From: Leptoclinus maculatus
Lineage: Eukaryota; Chordata; Actinopteri; Perciformes; Stichaeidae
Assembly (NCBI GenBank): GCA_032191485.1
Contig: JAVDOI010000016.1
Span: 15,830,074-15,894,073, forward strand
Reading direction: 5' to 3'
DNA length: 64,000 nucleotides
The position numbers and the translations under genes are program-made. Position 1 is the stretch's first letter, and the number at the start of each line of letters is the position of its first letter. Under the pieces are notes generated by a model. It searched no databases. It was given only the letters and a program-made list of their open reading frames with translations, and was not told where the DNA came from. Of the stretch, positions 41,401 to 56,096 are shown one piece after another.

Positions 41401-43813
41401 CTGAGACCAAGAATCAAGTCACAGCTTTGGAATCAAATGCTTCTCAGTTGACCGATTTGCCGTTTTTTACGACCGGTAATTCCAGCACAGCAGCTGCGTT
41501 GTGGCCCGTGTGACGCCGCGCTGAAGCGACACGCGGCAGACTAATTGTGGCTGCAAGTGAACGCCTCTGAACAGCATCAAGCCAACCTTTAAACAGGAGC
41601 AGGCGAGGCATTTCTTCACTCCTCCAGTCAGCTCGCCATATTTGATGTTTAATTGGTGTAATCTCAGAGCCGCAAAGCTGGGGGACTCTCCCCTGATGAA
41701 GTGATACATTTAAATTAAAACATTTCTTCTTCTCAAAGGTAAGAAGGCCCCCTCAACTTCATTTTTTTTTTAACCGTTTATCTGTTGTCTCTCCTTTTTT
41801 TTCCCAAATCGCTGTAGCCTCTCGCCTTTTGGACGGTTTCACTGGAGGCGACCAGATTGGCATGAAATTAGCTCAGTTCGAGTCGTTACATGGTCCAATC
41901 AGACGAGCTGAGATGTAATCTCGGCTGGCCTGCCCCACCAGAGTCCGACCCCTTCGGATGAAATGGACTACATATTCATAGGTTCACTTGCATGCTTGAT
42001 TACGACAGCATAGATGGAAGGTACAACCTTTTTTTTTTTCTTCTGTTTATCTTGCTTCCAATTTCCCCGTGTGAGAAGGGAGATTGAATATTGAATGTGA
42101 TTGAGTCGAGACCTAAGGACACAATGACATGGAACTCATCTTTCACCAGTCCAAATTAAATTATGAAGAAATCACATTTACACAACCACTTCAGTCCATA
42201 TTTTACCCCATTCCACCGCTGATTGTGTCGTTTTCTGAATATTCTATCATCTCCAGCAGTCTTGTGTTTCATCCACACCGCAGACACTGTTGTGTTTTGT
42301 AGCTAAACAGCGTGCGAGCCCTCGTAGCCATTCATTACCTTGCCTGACATAAAAATAATGCCTCGGAATAATGGGAAATATTACCTGATGAATTAATTAC
42401 CACGATAGCATCTCGGGTAGGGGGGCTTAAATGCCATCTTAAATTACATGCAGACATTAGAAAACGTTCAACTTGTCTCATTTGCATAGGGGAAGCAGTA
42501 GGATGCATAAATAGGAAGCCTCCTTGGGAAAGGGGCAAGTACACTCTCTGGGAGGCCTGCTCGACTTCTTGTGGACATTATGAGTCAGTAATGACAAAGA
42601 AGAGGATCAATGTCTCACCTATGGGAAGGCATGATTTGTTTCTTACTGTATATGACATGTTTTCTGTTGTCGCCTCTTGACAATATGTTTATATTTCTAT
42701 ATATATACATATGTATATTTCAAAGGTTAAACCCTTATCAAGTTAAAACTAATTTTGTTTTTAAAGTGAAGCTGTGGCAATTTTCCCATTATTTTCTTTG
42801 AATGTCAGAAGTGATTGTCTCCTGCAGAAGTTCAGCATTTTTAATTGACTTAATGGACAAAATGGCAATTTAAAAACAGGAAATGAAAGCGGTCAGTTTG
42901 CCGATAAGAGACGCTCAGTTGTGCCGAATCCAAACACTGTTGTAATTCATTGTTTTCTTCCATTATGTGCACCGGGCACCGGGGACGAATGATGTACAAC
43001 ACGTGAAAGAAGTTTGGTCGAAGAGATTTGGGAACAGGATCTTTTGTCTGTCGACGGACATGACAGTGATATGATTAAGATATAACTGTGTTGATCAGAG
43101 CATTATTATTGATCAAAAAGTCTCAATAATAATGTGTAATTGTAACGCCTCACTGATTTATTTTTTTTGGTATGCCTGCCATGTATTTGTTTGCGGTGCA
43201 ATTTAATAAATCTATATATTTTTTTTCCCCTCCTTCACACAAAGGAGCCCACTGCTAATTAAGCTCATGTGCACCTCCAGTCAGTTCACAGGTAAGCCCT
43301 CCATCACGGCAGCATGGCACAGGAGGAGGAGAAGAAGAAGAAAAAAGCCCCCATATTGTGGAAATCTCTCTCTCCTCAGAGAAAGAGAGAGAGAGGGGGG
43401 GGAGAAAGTAAGAAGGAATGCCTTGCCTTCCTCATTACACTGCTGTCATTTACTCTTCATCCCCCGTACTCTTTAGTGGCATTAAGACGGGATGTAAATT
43501 TGACAGTTAACGCTGTTAGAAAATGGCTAGTTCAAGAAGGGCAGGAATTAGAGATGGGCATTAGACGCTGATAAGCTCCTTTCCTCTGCCGCGGCGGCTG
43601 CTTAACATTCATGGGAAAGTCATCATCAAACAACGTTATCGCCGCTCTGTTGACGGCTGAGGAACATCATCACTATGATAATTTTTTTTATAGCTGTGAG
43701 CCAAAAAAGCACTCTTTTATTTCAGCGGTTTGTTAATGAGATAGGAGCTTGTTGGTATGGGCGAATGCAAACTTGCCACTCTCCAGCGTTTGTTTGACTC
43801 CCCCCCAGCCTCT

Positions 43814-43841
43814 CCCCCCCCCCCCCCCCCCCCCCCCCCCC
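43814..43841. repeat. Poly-C (28)
   Basis: The longest pure C run in the window, followed 64 bp later by an 11-nt G run of the opposite strand sense (43905-43915), so the pair could form a snap-back structure. Confidence 0.95.
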
Positions 43842-45688
43842 ACACCTCCCCTTTGCGCCCCCCTTCCACACTGTTTAATGTTGCAGGGAGGAGAGGGAGG
43901 AGGAGGGGGGGGGGGTGGAGGCATTTTTTTATGTACTCCTTTCGAAGTGCTCTGTGTACATTGCTGAAGGAGGGCCTTTATGTGTACCTTTGCAGATCAG
44001 TCGCTCAAAGAGAGGAAAACACGGTTGTATCAACAAACGCTCTCTCCTAACAGCCCTGTAGCTGGCACCTGTCACTCACCTGGGACTTAGCCATAGATCT
44101 GAATGGAGGGAGAGCGTCGGCGCTCATTGAAGCCGGGTAAACTCCCACCAGCACTACAGCGCGCCATCAGCTCTGCCTTTAATGATGAAAAGGCTACTCA
44201 AGGCCGCCAGTAATTACGGCTATAAATGGTTTGCATTGTTTCTTCTCCATTCAGTCATTACGCTCCCAGCAGCTCGGTTCAGAGGTCTCCTGCACCCCCG
44301 TTACCACCGGAGCCATCCGCACACGTGCGCTATAGCTGCCAAGGCTAAGCAGCTTTGCGTCGGATGGGGATGCAAACTGTGGGCTGCAGATACCAAAAAA
44401 TCTGATTGGGGCTTTATCGCCGTTTGTGTTTTGTGGAGTGGGTGTGTCGAGAGATTTCATCTTTGGAAATCCTCACCAGGGGAGATGACAAATCATCTCT
44501 AACTTGCTCTTAATTACTTCTAAAAACTTTTTTGTTTGTTTGCATCACAGCGAGCAGAGGTAGACTAGGACGGCATGTAATGTTGTCATTAGGCTGCACT
44601 GTCAACATCCTTAGCTGTTAATACAGTTAAAGCATGTACAGTCAGAGGCATGAATTATTATGAGAGGTTATGACGGTCAGGTTTAGTTCTTGTCAGCTAA
44701 TGAGACTCTACTGTATGTGGTGAATGACGGTAGTTTGTGTTGCTTCTGGTTGAGACATACCGAGGCTTCAGCATAGATTTATTTTCCTTTTTTAAATTTG
44801 TTTTACTATTTCTGGCACACAGCACCAACATGTCAAAACCAGGTAGAGGAAACACACAGCAGCCTGTCTCCACGATGCAGTGGAGCTCTTGGTAATCATC
44901 ATGGCAGATGTAAAACCTGCAAAAGTCAACACTTTCTGGCGTAGAATTACTCTCGACATAGAAAGTCATGCATAAAATTTCAACATGTCAATTAAAAGTC
45001 TGTGCTCTTAGGTACTTTAGTGTCAAGAAGTGTTTTTCACAGCTTTTTCGACACAGAATTCATAATGATGATTGCATGGAGCCTCGGTTTATTGGAATTC
45101 AGCGATTGAAGGGACCACGAAAAAGGAAAACAGGAAGTCAGCGCAACGTTGTGATATGATTAAATGGGAAAAAAACTCCATCGTTTATTGTCACATTAAG
45201 TGCATTAAAAATGTGCCTTTCTGTGCCGATCACATTACGAGAGCGGACAAAGCCGCAGCGCGTCGTCGTGTAAGTCAGCTTGTTGTACAACTTTGGAGTC
45301 GTTTCATTCCTTAGGAAAATGAGCACAATGCAAATGAACCGCAGATGTGCTGCAATACCTTTTTTTGGATCCACAGTAATTCTGCCTTTTGAGTGGAACC
45401 CGCAGCATTATCTCCACTTTGTAGTGGTCTCTGAGCCCATTGTCACGTTAGTTCTATGGTCCTCTGTACTGTAAAGCAGCTCTGTTATTTAGTGCCACTT
45501 TGGGGACGTGGAGTCAGCAGAGAGCTCGATCTTGTGTTTTATGAGCACGGAGATCCTTTTTGCAGGGTTGGGAACCCTGAAGAGCATGGAAAATAGATTT
45601 GATCATATAATGAGACGGGATTTGCTCCTTTCAATATCGATAGAATGAACTCAACAATGTGTTTTATGATTGTTAAATCGTTCAGTGC

Positions 45689-45708
45689 CACACACACACA
45701 CACACACG
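45689..45708. repeat. (CA)10 microsatellite
   Basis: A perfect CA run in the intergenic region. Confidence 0.95.
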
Positions 45709-48700
45709 TTTTTTCTCTTTCTGATGAATGACGGAATCTTCAAATGCAACCAACAGGAGAGAATCTGGCAGAGACGCGTGAGGCTCACCAGCGTGTAAAC
45801 TCCTCATAACTAAGCCGAGTTTGGTTTTCCTTGTGTATGATAATCAAATGTAATTCCGCCCTTCATTGACATTACCATTTCCTCCACAATTTAAAGCCAT
45901 TACTAAATCACATTGTCAAAATCCCCGTTTCCTCTCATCAATCCTACGTTGAGCTTTATTTGTGATCCTCTCTTTCTTTTGCCCTCACCCGTTTGATTCA
46001 CTCCATTTCTCTCGTTCAATTTCGCTCCACGTTGCTGTTTATTTTATTTATTTTGGCGAGGAGGACTGGATTAAACCTACTGGAATAGCTGTTACCCAGA
46101 TTTTAGGTCATCTACCAAAATCCATTAGGGGGGAAATATACAAATAACCCCACTTTTCCCTGCCATCCACAGTGGTCTGCTCTTGTGGCTGCAGAGGCTT
46201 ACGGTGCTATTAATAGTAGGCAATCTGCAACAGTTTTATCTCCTAATATATTTATGGTTATTGTGTCGTAAGAAATAAACACTTGACGTGGATGAAGGCT
46301 GTGGTGTGGCTGCCCGACCGGCGGTAAACAGCTCTGCCACTTCTCCTAATGTATACTAAACGTTGTCGCGTCGCTTTACTATCAATAACAGGGAGCGCCG
46401 GCTGCAGCAGTTCTCATAATTCATAATTCATTCATTAATAATTAGCGGGTTTAATGAAACAGATACTGCAACATTAGTTATTAGGTGCACAGTTTCAACA
46501 GAAACAAATCCGCTCAATCAATACAATAAAAGTGGCCACATGAAAGAAATAAAGTGAAGAAGCAAAGAGCATTGAAGCTAACGAAGTGTATTACACACTT
46601 ATTAAAGTCATTTTCCCTTTGCCTCCCAGACCCGGCCAAAAAAACACTTTCAGATTCTCATTGTACTCCGAGGCAGACTATGTTTTTTTTATTTTTTTTT
46701 CCTCGTTAACTTTGAAGTAAGCTCAAAAAAACATATAGGTAGACAGGGGTGGCATCAAATAATCAGCAACTTCAAAAAGCATGCGGCCACTTAGCACTCC
46801 TAAAGCTAATGTCCCCGAGACATTCGGAATGGAAATTATTCAAACTCATTTAGTGGCAGCAAATTGGTCTAAGTTCAATCAGAAAACAGACTGACACTGA
46901 ACACGAAGTGCAGCCTAATTATACTTGTTTGTCAAATGAAAATTTCATTTGGGCAGAAATGAAACCTTCGAGCAACTTCTTTTAAGGTGAGCTCCTAGTT
47001 GTATTATCAGCTAAATGCAGTAAAATCCATAATCATATGATGATAATGAAAATGGAGCCAATGTTAACATTCAGGCTCCCAGTGCCCCGGGCACACGGCG
47101 ATAAAAATTAAGTACCATAGTCCTCTGCCAGGCACGCTGACACCCGGGCTGGTCTTTAGCCTCTTAGATGCGTTTTTGCATTTTAAAAACTTTATCAAAG
47201 CACTGTTGCAATGTGGAAAATGTCAACGTGAAATGCACTGAAGGCAAATTGGAATTTCATTAATAGTAAAATTATTGCTTTTGACTGATGTATTACTATG
47301 CTTGTTAAGAGCCGGGGAGTGGAACGCTCGTCTGTCTGGTCGGCAGCCTCGCCTCCTCTTGTCCCATGCCATTTGCTGAAAGTTAAGAGATCTGCTTCCC
47401 AACCGGGGAGAAGAAAAAAATAGCAAGGAAGTTCCCAAAGTTGCAGGAAGCGACGGATATCTCGTTGGAAGACGTTCATTTATTGGCTAGTGTGAGCGCT
47501 AAGACTCCTACATGCAAAGAGACACTGAGCTTTATGAACAGGATAACAAAGGCTCTGTTGTGTTCGATGACATTATTGATGTGGTGGTAGTTTCACACCT
47601 GCTTCACCGTGGAGCTGATGTTCACCTGTTTCAACCTGCCGTGGGGGGGGGGGGGGGTTTGTGCCGTAGAGCAGCAGGCCTCTGTGGATTGGTATCGCAG
47701 GTAAATAGACCCGTCCTGGTGTGAAGGTATCACTTCACCGTGCTCATTCACGAAGCCGGCGGTGTTTATTGATTTACCTCGTAATCCTCTTTCAGTGTCA
47801 ATGTCGTCGATGACGGAGGAGGAAATGGGACCGGCGCGTCAGACGGAGGGCATCTTCTGACAGCGGAAGCAGACAACAGATTAGCTTTTAATGGGATACA
47901 TTCCTGTTCTCCTGTGGGGTTAGGATGTGTGGCACTCCAAAAATATGATTAGCTCCAAGGATGTTTTTAAAAAATGTTGATGGACCAGCTAGCACAATAG
48001 AGGAGTTTTATAATATTGTTTGTGGTAATTTAGTATTCATCATGACCGCTATCTTCCATTTTCTACCAGTGAGATCAGACAGTTCAGTGAGAAAAAATAT
48101 GAATTAGCATAACTGTTTTAAATGAGTATTCTGAGGTAGAAACTGGCCCTTTAAATGTTATACAGGAATCTCAGATTGCAGTAAAAAGGAGTTGGATGAT
48201 ACGACATGATCGAGTTAGTTTACTACATTTGAAATGAGATGAACATTATTTTTGGAGTTAATCTCTGAAGTGTTTTGGCTGACAAAGACAATTATCAAGC
48301 TATTGTTTTATGATCACAGCGCCTTTATTTGTTGCTAATTTAAGGAGTGTGTGTTGCTTAATGTCAGCCATTAGCAGAGTCTACAGCTTAAATAAGCTTG
48401 TGTTTTCAGGATTCAGGAAGTGCAATTCATGAACTGACTCATCTGCATTGTCGTTCACTGTAACTGTACGTCTGATACATGCAGAGGTCTTTGTTACATT
48501 TTGTTTTTTTATTTTATTATTCAACTCTGACTCCTTTTCTTAGTTTATTTGTCATATATTATATCAGAGAGCCAGAGGAAAGATGAGGTTATTATATCCT
48601 CTACTATAGCTGCATACAGTGTTGCAGCACAAACCCCCTGAGTGACTTCCTTTAGCTGGCTGAACAGATTTGTCAACCTAAACACTATCGCAGTGCTCTA

Positions 48701-51700
48701 ATATTCAACACACAGATGCTGCTAACTGGCAGCTAATTGTATTACTGTGTTAATACAAAAGTAAATTGTGCCTTGCAGTCTAATCAAAATACAAGCTACA
48801 GTAATACGCTAACCCGTGAAAATATGAACATATGACTGTAATATAATTTAAGAAAATAACAACAAGCGCTACAGACAACCAAATGATGAATCATTTCTTT
48901 CACAAAATATGTGAAAAACATGTAAAAGCAACAATTAAAGGGTTGTGCATTATCTCAAGGCGTGAATGACAACCTCCACAAGATCAACGCACGTGAGTGA
49001 ATTTTAATATGTGATTTTCATACTACATTCCAAATGATTGATGTAGTATTACTGCCGGTAACAAATATAATGTGGCCATACTCTCCAGCTAAACATATTT
49101 AAAAAATCCCCAATCCATCTGATAATTACTGTCAGTGTCAACACTGCAGCGGATGCACATGTCGGTAAAGCCCTTAGCAGCACCTTCCTCTGGAACATCT
49201 ACATTTTAAAACGCCGCTGATAAGCTCGACTGCTACCTGCTATTCAGCTGTGGGCTTTGTGCGTTTTCAAAAAGGATTCACATCGCACAATGTTGTCACT
49301 CTTTTCATCTAGTTTAATGACGCTATTAATTGGATTTGTAATGATGTTTTAAGCAAACTTATTTCCGCAGACATCTTTCAGGCGGCGGCCCTCGTGATAA
49401 CGATGAACGGTTGCATGCCTGGAATGCTGTGGCTGTGGATTAGGCGCCGGGGTGTTTCGCAGTATTTGTAGTGGAGCTCTGACCTCTTGTGCCTCATTGT
49501 GGAAGTGCAAAATCCCCATGCTACACCAGCAGCGGTGGCAATGAGGAGCTCTGAAATGCAATATCTTTGTAAGTATGCACTTTGTAATTTGAAAAATTAA
49601 AGCTTCTCGGAGGCCTCTTTCACAGTCGCTCCATATGCAGCGCTTTATGAACCCCTCCGGTGACTTCCAGAAAAACCCGGCACAATAGAACGGGCTGGGT
49701 CACATTCTCAAACAGCCCAAAGAAATGTTCCACAGGGATCCGTTTATGGGCTGTTCACACAGGAACTGTGAAGGAACCTTTATCAGTTTCTGAAAGGACG
49801 CATGCCGGTGCTGGTTGGTTGAACCGGGCTGCTGAAGCGACTTGCAGTAGAACTAAATATGGAGCCGGTGTCATCGTCAAATCTGCATTCAATGAAGAAG
49901 GTATGTCTCAGGGAGCCATGTGGCTCTATTGTTTCACTCTGCTGCCATTAGATGTCCCGTAACCCTTCAAAAGTACTGATTTCACTCCTGGCACATGCAG
50001 TGAAGCAGCAGGTTATGTGTCCTTTTTGCTCAGTTTCTACCTCTCGGTGTTACTGTTGCTAAGTAGGACAAACAATCCAGCCTGGCATGGAGCCAACTAG
50101 CAACACAAGGAGAGTCTGTCACGGAGGATGGTCTGTGAGAGGCCACCGATTACAGGCCAGTTTGATATCATCAAAATCCACTAAAAAAAGTCCCAAGATT
50201 TCAAATCTACCAGAGGACACACTGAAGGACTTTCTCTCAGAGCAAGAGGAGACGTGACCTCACCCTCTGCTGATGAATCTTAGGAAATCTGTTTACCGGA
50301 GCCTCCATTAACAACACGAGCTAATGTGGGAATGTTGGTTTCACATTGACCATCAACAACTGACACCACTGAAGTGTAGCTGTATCTTTTTCTACTAAAC
50401 AGTGGTTATGCCCTTTAAAGGCTTTTTTAAATAAAAATAATAAATAGTTGTATGATATGATATAATAAGAATAGGGTCCATGCAGACACCAGGGAAAAAC
50501 ATGTGAAAGAATATTAGCTTATGATATTTATGAATATTACCACAATAAAGCTAATTTAAATTCAAATTTTAAAAAGAAAGCGGTTATCGACCAGCATTTT
50601 TAGATCAATTCAGAGCATTTCAGTTTGTTTGTGTGAAATATTCAGACCCCCTATGAATCCTGACAACACAGTCCAAAAGTATTATTAAATATACCACTGG
50701 AAATACAAAATGCTATTGTTTTCTCCTGAATGCAGAGAGAAAAATGTGTTTTTTTCATTTCGTATGTAGGTGCAACTTTTCTTGAACCTTGAACTTAGAG
50801 CGAGTATTTGTTCACTTGCTGTCATCTGTAGATCTCAAGCTGTAAGCGCGTATTGAAGCCGGTACCGGGACAGTAAAGAGACTCACGGAGCTCTGCGCGC
50901 TGCTTTCGCTATTGTTGATTCATCTGATGAATCCACCGTTGTCAGCGCGATGAATCCTAATGAAGCAGAAATCTGTCACATTTACTCCGCAATGAGGGTC
51001 GGCTGGCAAACTTTCTCCGGAAAATGAAACTATTATCTTCAACTAGACACGCACGGGGCTCAATATAAATAAATAAAGTCACACTTATCTAGTGGCCAGT
51101 GTGATTACTGGAGCCAGAGCTGACATCCAAATTGACTCGCTTATCATGTCGAAGTGATTTCAGCTGAGTGGAGACTGTAGATGAAAGCCGAATGATCTTT
51201 AAATAGTAGTTAAAGATGGTCCCTCGATAAGTTGTCCCACAACAGTTTTGATCAATGGAGCATGCATTCAATATATTGCCTATTTAGATATGTGAGATAA
51301 ACTTAACTGGGCCTCTAAATGATTCATAAATTATATTTCCGTCAGTGCAAGGTAATGACTTCATGGCCTTGTTGAATTCCTGATGTCGGGACTTCTTGAG
51401 AACGATGGTGAGCTGGAAGAGACACATTTTCAACCGACACTATGTTGCCTTGTGTCTATTCAGTTTTCAATGCATGATCAAATATTTCTTATTTCTTTAT
51501 CTCGACATATACTTTATATTATATTATATATGTATAGATGGAGGGAGTGAAAATGGACCTTTAAGCAGTATTTCAGGAGGCAGCCTTGACTACCTCGTGT
51601 CTAAAAGCCCACGAATTGAATTTGCCGTGCTCTCGTATACGACAAAGCCTGTCAGGTGGGAGCTCCGGCTGTGGAAAATGTCAAAGCTATTTTCCTCTTT

Positions 51701-53429
51701 ACTAGTCAATGCGATGCTTGTTTAATAGTAATTGGAATCTTATCCTGCTGTTTGCTCATCATTTCCTGTGCCTGGTTATTCCACACCTAAACTCCATTTA
51801 AGTTTTTTAATAACATTTTAGAATAGTTCCCATTCAGGTAAACAGAATCTGATTACCTTGATGGATTGGAAATGTATGTCTGACGGTAGTTTATTTGATT
51901 TATTTATTCAAGGGGCCTCAAATGGAGGCACTTTAACTGAGGCAAACAAATGGCCGCCGTACGTTCTCCAAGAGCAGAGTGGTTTTGCGGTGACGGTGAG
52001 ATTTTATATATTTTGTTAGCCTACGCACTTCTCTGTTCCACTGAGGAGAGACACTGAGAATGAAGATAACGTCGGGGGTTTTTTTTGTCAGCATATCATT
52101 GTTGCGACCTATAATGGGTTCCTCAATCCGCCTGTACCTGTTCAAGAGGGGGAAAAAACACAATCCAGTGGGGTAGTTTGTGTGACTTAAGCCATTTCTA
52201 AAAACGGAATACATGCACACTCGGTGCCAGAGGCCAATGAGCAGGAGTCTAAAACTATTCTGTGATAGTTTTGGATTTCCCTCTCTCCATAAGCCTCCCA
52301 TTGTGTTCGAGGACCTGCTTTGTACAAGTGCTTGCCAGCTGCTTACCAAATGAGGTTATAGTGTTTCCCTATCAACTGTAAATTTCAATAATTTGTCAGA
52401 GGGGCCCTCTCACTGTCAGTTTTTATCATATTATCAATGACGACTCAATTTTCCTCCGCCACTCCATCTCAAGCACTGACCCCCGGCCCTATTACAGTCC
52501 TGTAATGAAGTGCAATGGAGTGGTAATTGGTCCACATTATACCAGATCAGGTAACATTAGACTTATTTTCTTATCACAATGAGCCCTGCTGGTGACTCTC
52601 AATGAGAAACCAAACACAGTTCCTTTCTTATGCAGGCTATCGTCCAAATAACATTTCAGCTCCAGACCCTTTTCCCCATTTCAGTTTTCCATTTCAAGAT
52701 TGCACTCCGTGTCCTCGGACTGCGCTTTGTCTCGGGCTTCCTCCGCTTTAAAAGTCTCCCCGACGGTCTCGGAATGGGTGCAGATATGAGGTAGAGCTTT
52801 CCCGGGACGGGACGGGGGGGGGGGAACAGCAAACGAGACGGTAACATGACCGTTATGTCTGCAATATTAGAAGTACAGTACTCCACTCCCCCCCCCCTTC
52901 ACAGCCTCCTGCCTGCCTCGGAGTGCTCGGTGCTTAGCAACTTCAGTTGTGAGGATTTTATTCTGTCATTGTAGGCGCTTCTCTGTGAAGTGAGCAGATT
53001 TCGTGAGCTCATGAAACTGTTTCAAAGTCTGAAAAAAAATACCTGTCTGAATAGGGCCGCACTTCTTCCCGCTCCTCAAAAATGACCTTTTGGGAAAATT
53101 TCCACCCAGGAGGCACATTATGTGGACATCGTTGAAATCAAATTCCGTTCTGAAAACTGGCACAAATCAATTTCCTCACACCCATCACAGTGATTGTGTG
53201 TCTGTCAGCTACAGAAGGCTTTTCTTCTGAGTAACGACGAGTTAACCGAGAAAAGCTGCAAAATCATTTCTGCCCCGGTTTAAATTATCGTGCAAAGAAA
53301 ATTTAAAGTGTAATTTCTAGAAAAATTTGCCAAACGCAGTCGAGCAGCCTTGTATTGAACCTCATATTTAGCATGTAAGAAGTGGATGTATTCACTGTGA
53401 TGTCACAAATTAGTTTGTGGACTACGGGT

Positions 53430-53870
53430 TTTGAAGTCTTTAAGTTCCACATTTTGGCCGTCGCCTTCTTGTTTTTGTGCAACCAGAAGTGACACGGGAG
53501 GGTGGAGCTAAGTACAACCGAACGACCTTTTTAGGCTTAAAGTTGAAAGAAGAAGACACAAACTCCGGACCGGACAACGCCGTGGTAGCAACCTGTCAAT
53601 CACAAGGTAGTCCCGCCCTAAAGCGTACCCTGCTTTATGATCTATTTTACTCTGAATGGGACCATCATTTACTAAAGGAACATGCTGTGTTGTAGAGGAC
53701 TTGAAACTAGAGATTGAGACCATAAACTCATGTTTACATCGTTTACTGAGGGAATACCAGAGGAGTCGCCCCCTGCTGGCCATTAGAGAGAATGCAAGTT
53801 TAAGGCACTTGCACATTAGCTTCACTTTTCAGACCCGGAGGTTGCCGCCTGGGGTAACATCTAGACACGG
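53430..53870 (+). mobile_element. Common fish interspersed repeat (CCCCCTGCTGGCCATTAGA family)
   Basis: It contains CATTTTGGCCGTCGCCTTCT, AACCAGAAGTGACACGGGAG, GTCGCCCCCTGCTGGCCATT and TTCAGACCCGGAGGTTGCCG, phrases I know from a dispersed percomorph repeat. The open frames on both strands here are by-products. Ends approximate. Confidence 0.6.
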
Positions 53871-55620
53871 CTCAGGGAGACTTGAACTAAAAATAGCCTG
53901 GTCAGCAGTAAACTGTTAATGTATCACTGACTAATCCAGTGCCAGCATAGCCGATTATCACCGAGCTTTTAGTCCCTGCGTGAACCTTTGTGCTCCGACA
54001 GGCAGGGTCTCAGGTCTCTGTTGTGAACTGACGCACGCTCTCTGGCAGAGTCGCTCTCTGTGCTGGAAACACACTGCTGACTAAAAAGACAGGATATTGG
54101 ATAACAAGGTTAAAACATAGGAGCGAAAATATTCCCTTATTAAACTCGGGCTGCAGGGATTTGATTTGAGCCACCTAATAGATAGTGGTTTCAAGGGAGC
54201 CCAAACAAAAGGTAACGGGCCGGTCATGCTTATGGTAGCTAATGGCAGAGTTAGAAGAAATTAGGGGATTTTTTTCCGACAGGAAATTGTACTTAAAGGC
54301 GGGTCATGGATCACCCTGCTCTTCACAGGCAGCTTCAGAAGCCGCAGAGTGAACTTCTGCTGCGGCCATTAAAAGGTCTACGTCGGAGGAAGAGGTCAAA
54401 GCAGAAACAAAACTAATTGCATTATTGAAAAAAAAAAAAGAAAAGGTCACGGTCAGACAAGTGGATAAACTCTTGTCTTGTGACTTTGTAACTGTAATTA
54501 AAGAAATTGAAGATTGAAGACAGGGCAAACCTACACGTACATGCCAAAATACACCAAACACCAACAGAAAAGCTTTAAAGAACATCTTCTCCGCTCTGAT
54601 TCGACACGCGTCTGGAACTTCGTTGAAGTCATTCTGCGAGCGATGTGATGGTTTGGTGTTTTTCTTTTCATGGAAGTGGGGAAAAAAGATGTTTCAGGTG
54701 CTTTGTTGGGCTGCGATCAGGTCTATCAATCCACAGCCAATGATCACTGATGATTGCTGTGTGTTTATTGGCATCCACCTCGCCTGAAAAGTGGTTCAGT
54801 GGGTCTAATCCACGCCAGGAAAATGTTCAAGCAAAACAAATCCCCAAATTCTGCATGAATACTCCATAAATGAGTAAAAATTCTGGTCTTTCACTTTAAC
54901 AGTAGAAGTCCATCTCTTCAAAGCAAAACAGGCTGCATCCACATAAAAGGTTTGTCCATAGTCTTCCAGCTGAGCACAATCATCATCCTGGCCTGCAGAT
55001 GTCCCAACAGTCTTCCTCTGCTGTCTTCATCTTCAGCTGAAGAGAAAGACCCTGCAGAGATACGTCTTTGAGTCCGTCTCAACACTCCAATGCCTATATT
55101 CGATAATAAGTATGGTGGGATTTTACTGCTTAAGTATATCACCACACCTGTTTAGAGCTACTTGTAGTGCCTTGTTGTCTGCATAGTGACCGGTGATGGA
55201 GACGGCCTGTTGGCTAGCGTAAGTGATTCACTGCTGCTCTCTAGTGGTTGTGTCAGCGTGGTGCCTCGTGTTGTTTGCGATCGGTCGCTTTAAGTTAGTG
55301 GAGAAATTCTTGGGAAATGTGAAACTTCACATCCGTAGTAATAGTGACACCATAGAGATGATTCATTCATCTATCTGTGTGATCACCTCAGCCAGCATTT
55401 CAGCACCTAAATGAGACTCTGTACTTAATATAGAATCACAATAATAAACCGGATATTATTACAAGTGTCATCCTAAACATTGAAACTGCTAAAAAGCCTA
55501 AAAATACACCTTTACTGTCACTTTAAATGCTGAGTGTATCGGCATACATATTGTACGTGCGTATAGGTGTGAAAAAATGGAAGAAGCATGCAACCCTGAC
55601 AACAGGTGAACTGATGTATT

Positions 55621-55696
<76 letters not shown>

Positions 55697-55839
55697 GTAT
55701 GATTGAGAACAGAAAGCAAAACGTTTTTCCTTATTATTTCTTTTTGCCCTGAATAATCGACAATCTACAAATGAATAATGAATTGAATCGCAAGACGTGT
55801 TGCACGACATGGCCCCATTGTGTTGCAGTTTCTCACTTC
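53871..55839. other. Intergenic region just upstream of pik3ap1
   Basis: It contains a long (GT)36 microsatellite (55624-55695) and otherwise nothing recognisable. Distal regulatory sequence for pik3ap1 is possible but not visible as motifs. Confidence 0.4.
55624..55695. repeat. (GT)36 microsatellite upstream of pik3ap1
   Basis: A 72-bp perfect GT run about 370 bp upstream of the pik3ap1 start codon. Long alternating GT can adopt Z-DNA and is usually polymorphic. The His/Thr reading frames on the minus strand come from it. Confidence 0.96.
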
Positions 55840-56065
55840 TTTAACTGTTTCAGGAAGTGGGTCAGTTTCACCAAAATCAGGAAACCGAGTGTTGCTATTA
55901 ATACAGCTGAGCAAAGGGCTGCAGGCAGTACAGCTGGTGAGCGCTAATGTAGCCTCAGTTGAAGAGGACAGGAGCTCTAGAGAACTTTAGAAACCAAAAA
56001 GGACATATTTGGGCAAACGATGCCTTTTCTGGGGTGATTTTGTGCACTTTTGAGTCTTTGCGACC
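55840..56065 (+). promoter_or_regulatory. Probable proximal promoter / 5' UTR of pik3ap1
   Basis: This is the segment directly upstream of the pik3ap1 start codon. It contains CAGGAAGTGG at 55851-55860, an ETS-type (PU.1-like) core. That would suit a gene expressed in B and myeloid cells, but this is inference from one motif. No TATA box is visible and the transcription start cannot be placed. Confidence 0.3.
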
Positions 56066-56096
56066 ATGGAGGAACCCCACTCAAGTGTGAGATCAG
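56066..56096 (+). CDS. pik3ap1: pik3ap1 coding exon 1
   Basis: This exon encodes residues 1-10 (MEEPHSSVRS) and ends in phase 1 at a CAG|GTAAAT donor. The start codon context is GCGACCATGG. An in-frame TGA at 56051-56053 excludes a longer N-terminus on this exon. A short first coding exon ahead of the TIR exon agrees with the human gene, whose protein has a short non-TIR leader. Confidence 0.85.

Larger units (their letters stand above)
36601..53429. other. Intergenic region between fam204a and pik3ap1 (left and middle)
   Basis: No supported gene. Simple repeats: (TA)16 at 37132-37163, (CT)26 at 38404-38454, (CA)10 at 45689-45708, and long poly-G/C at 38999-39018, 40090-40104, 40617-40632, 43814-43841, 43905-43915, 47643-47657 and 52814-52824. 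A GGTTGGTC fish repeat is at 37590-37745. Unique GC-richer blocks such as 41460-41700 and 50820-51020 could be conserved regulatory elements. Open frames here lack homology and codon character. Confidence 0.5.

Noticed and set aside
43733..44050. Proline- and glycine-rich frames on both strands
   Set aside because: Produced by the poly-C (43814-43841) and poly-G (43905-43915) tracts.
55498..55810. His-Thr repeat frames on the minus strand
   Set aside because: Translation of the (GT)36 microsatellite.
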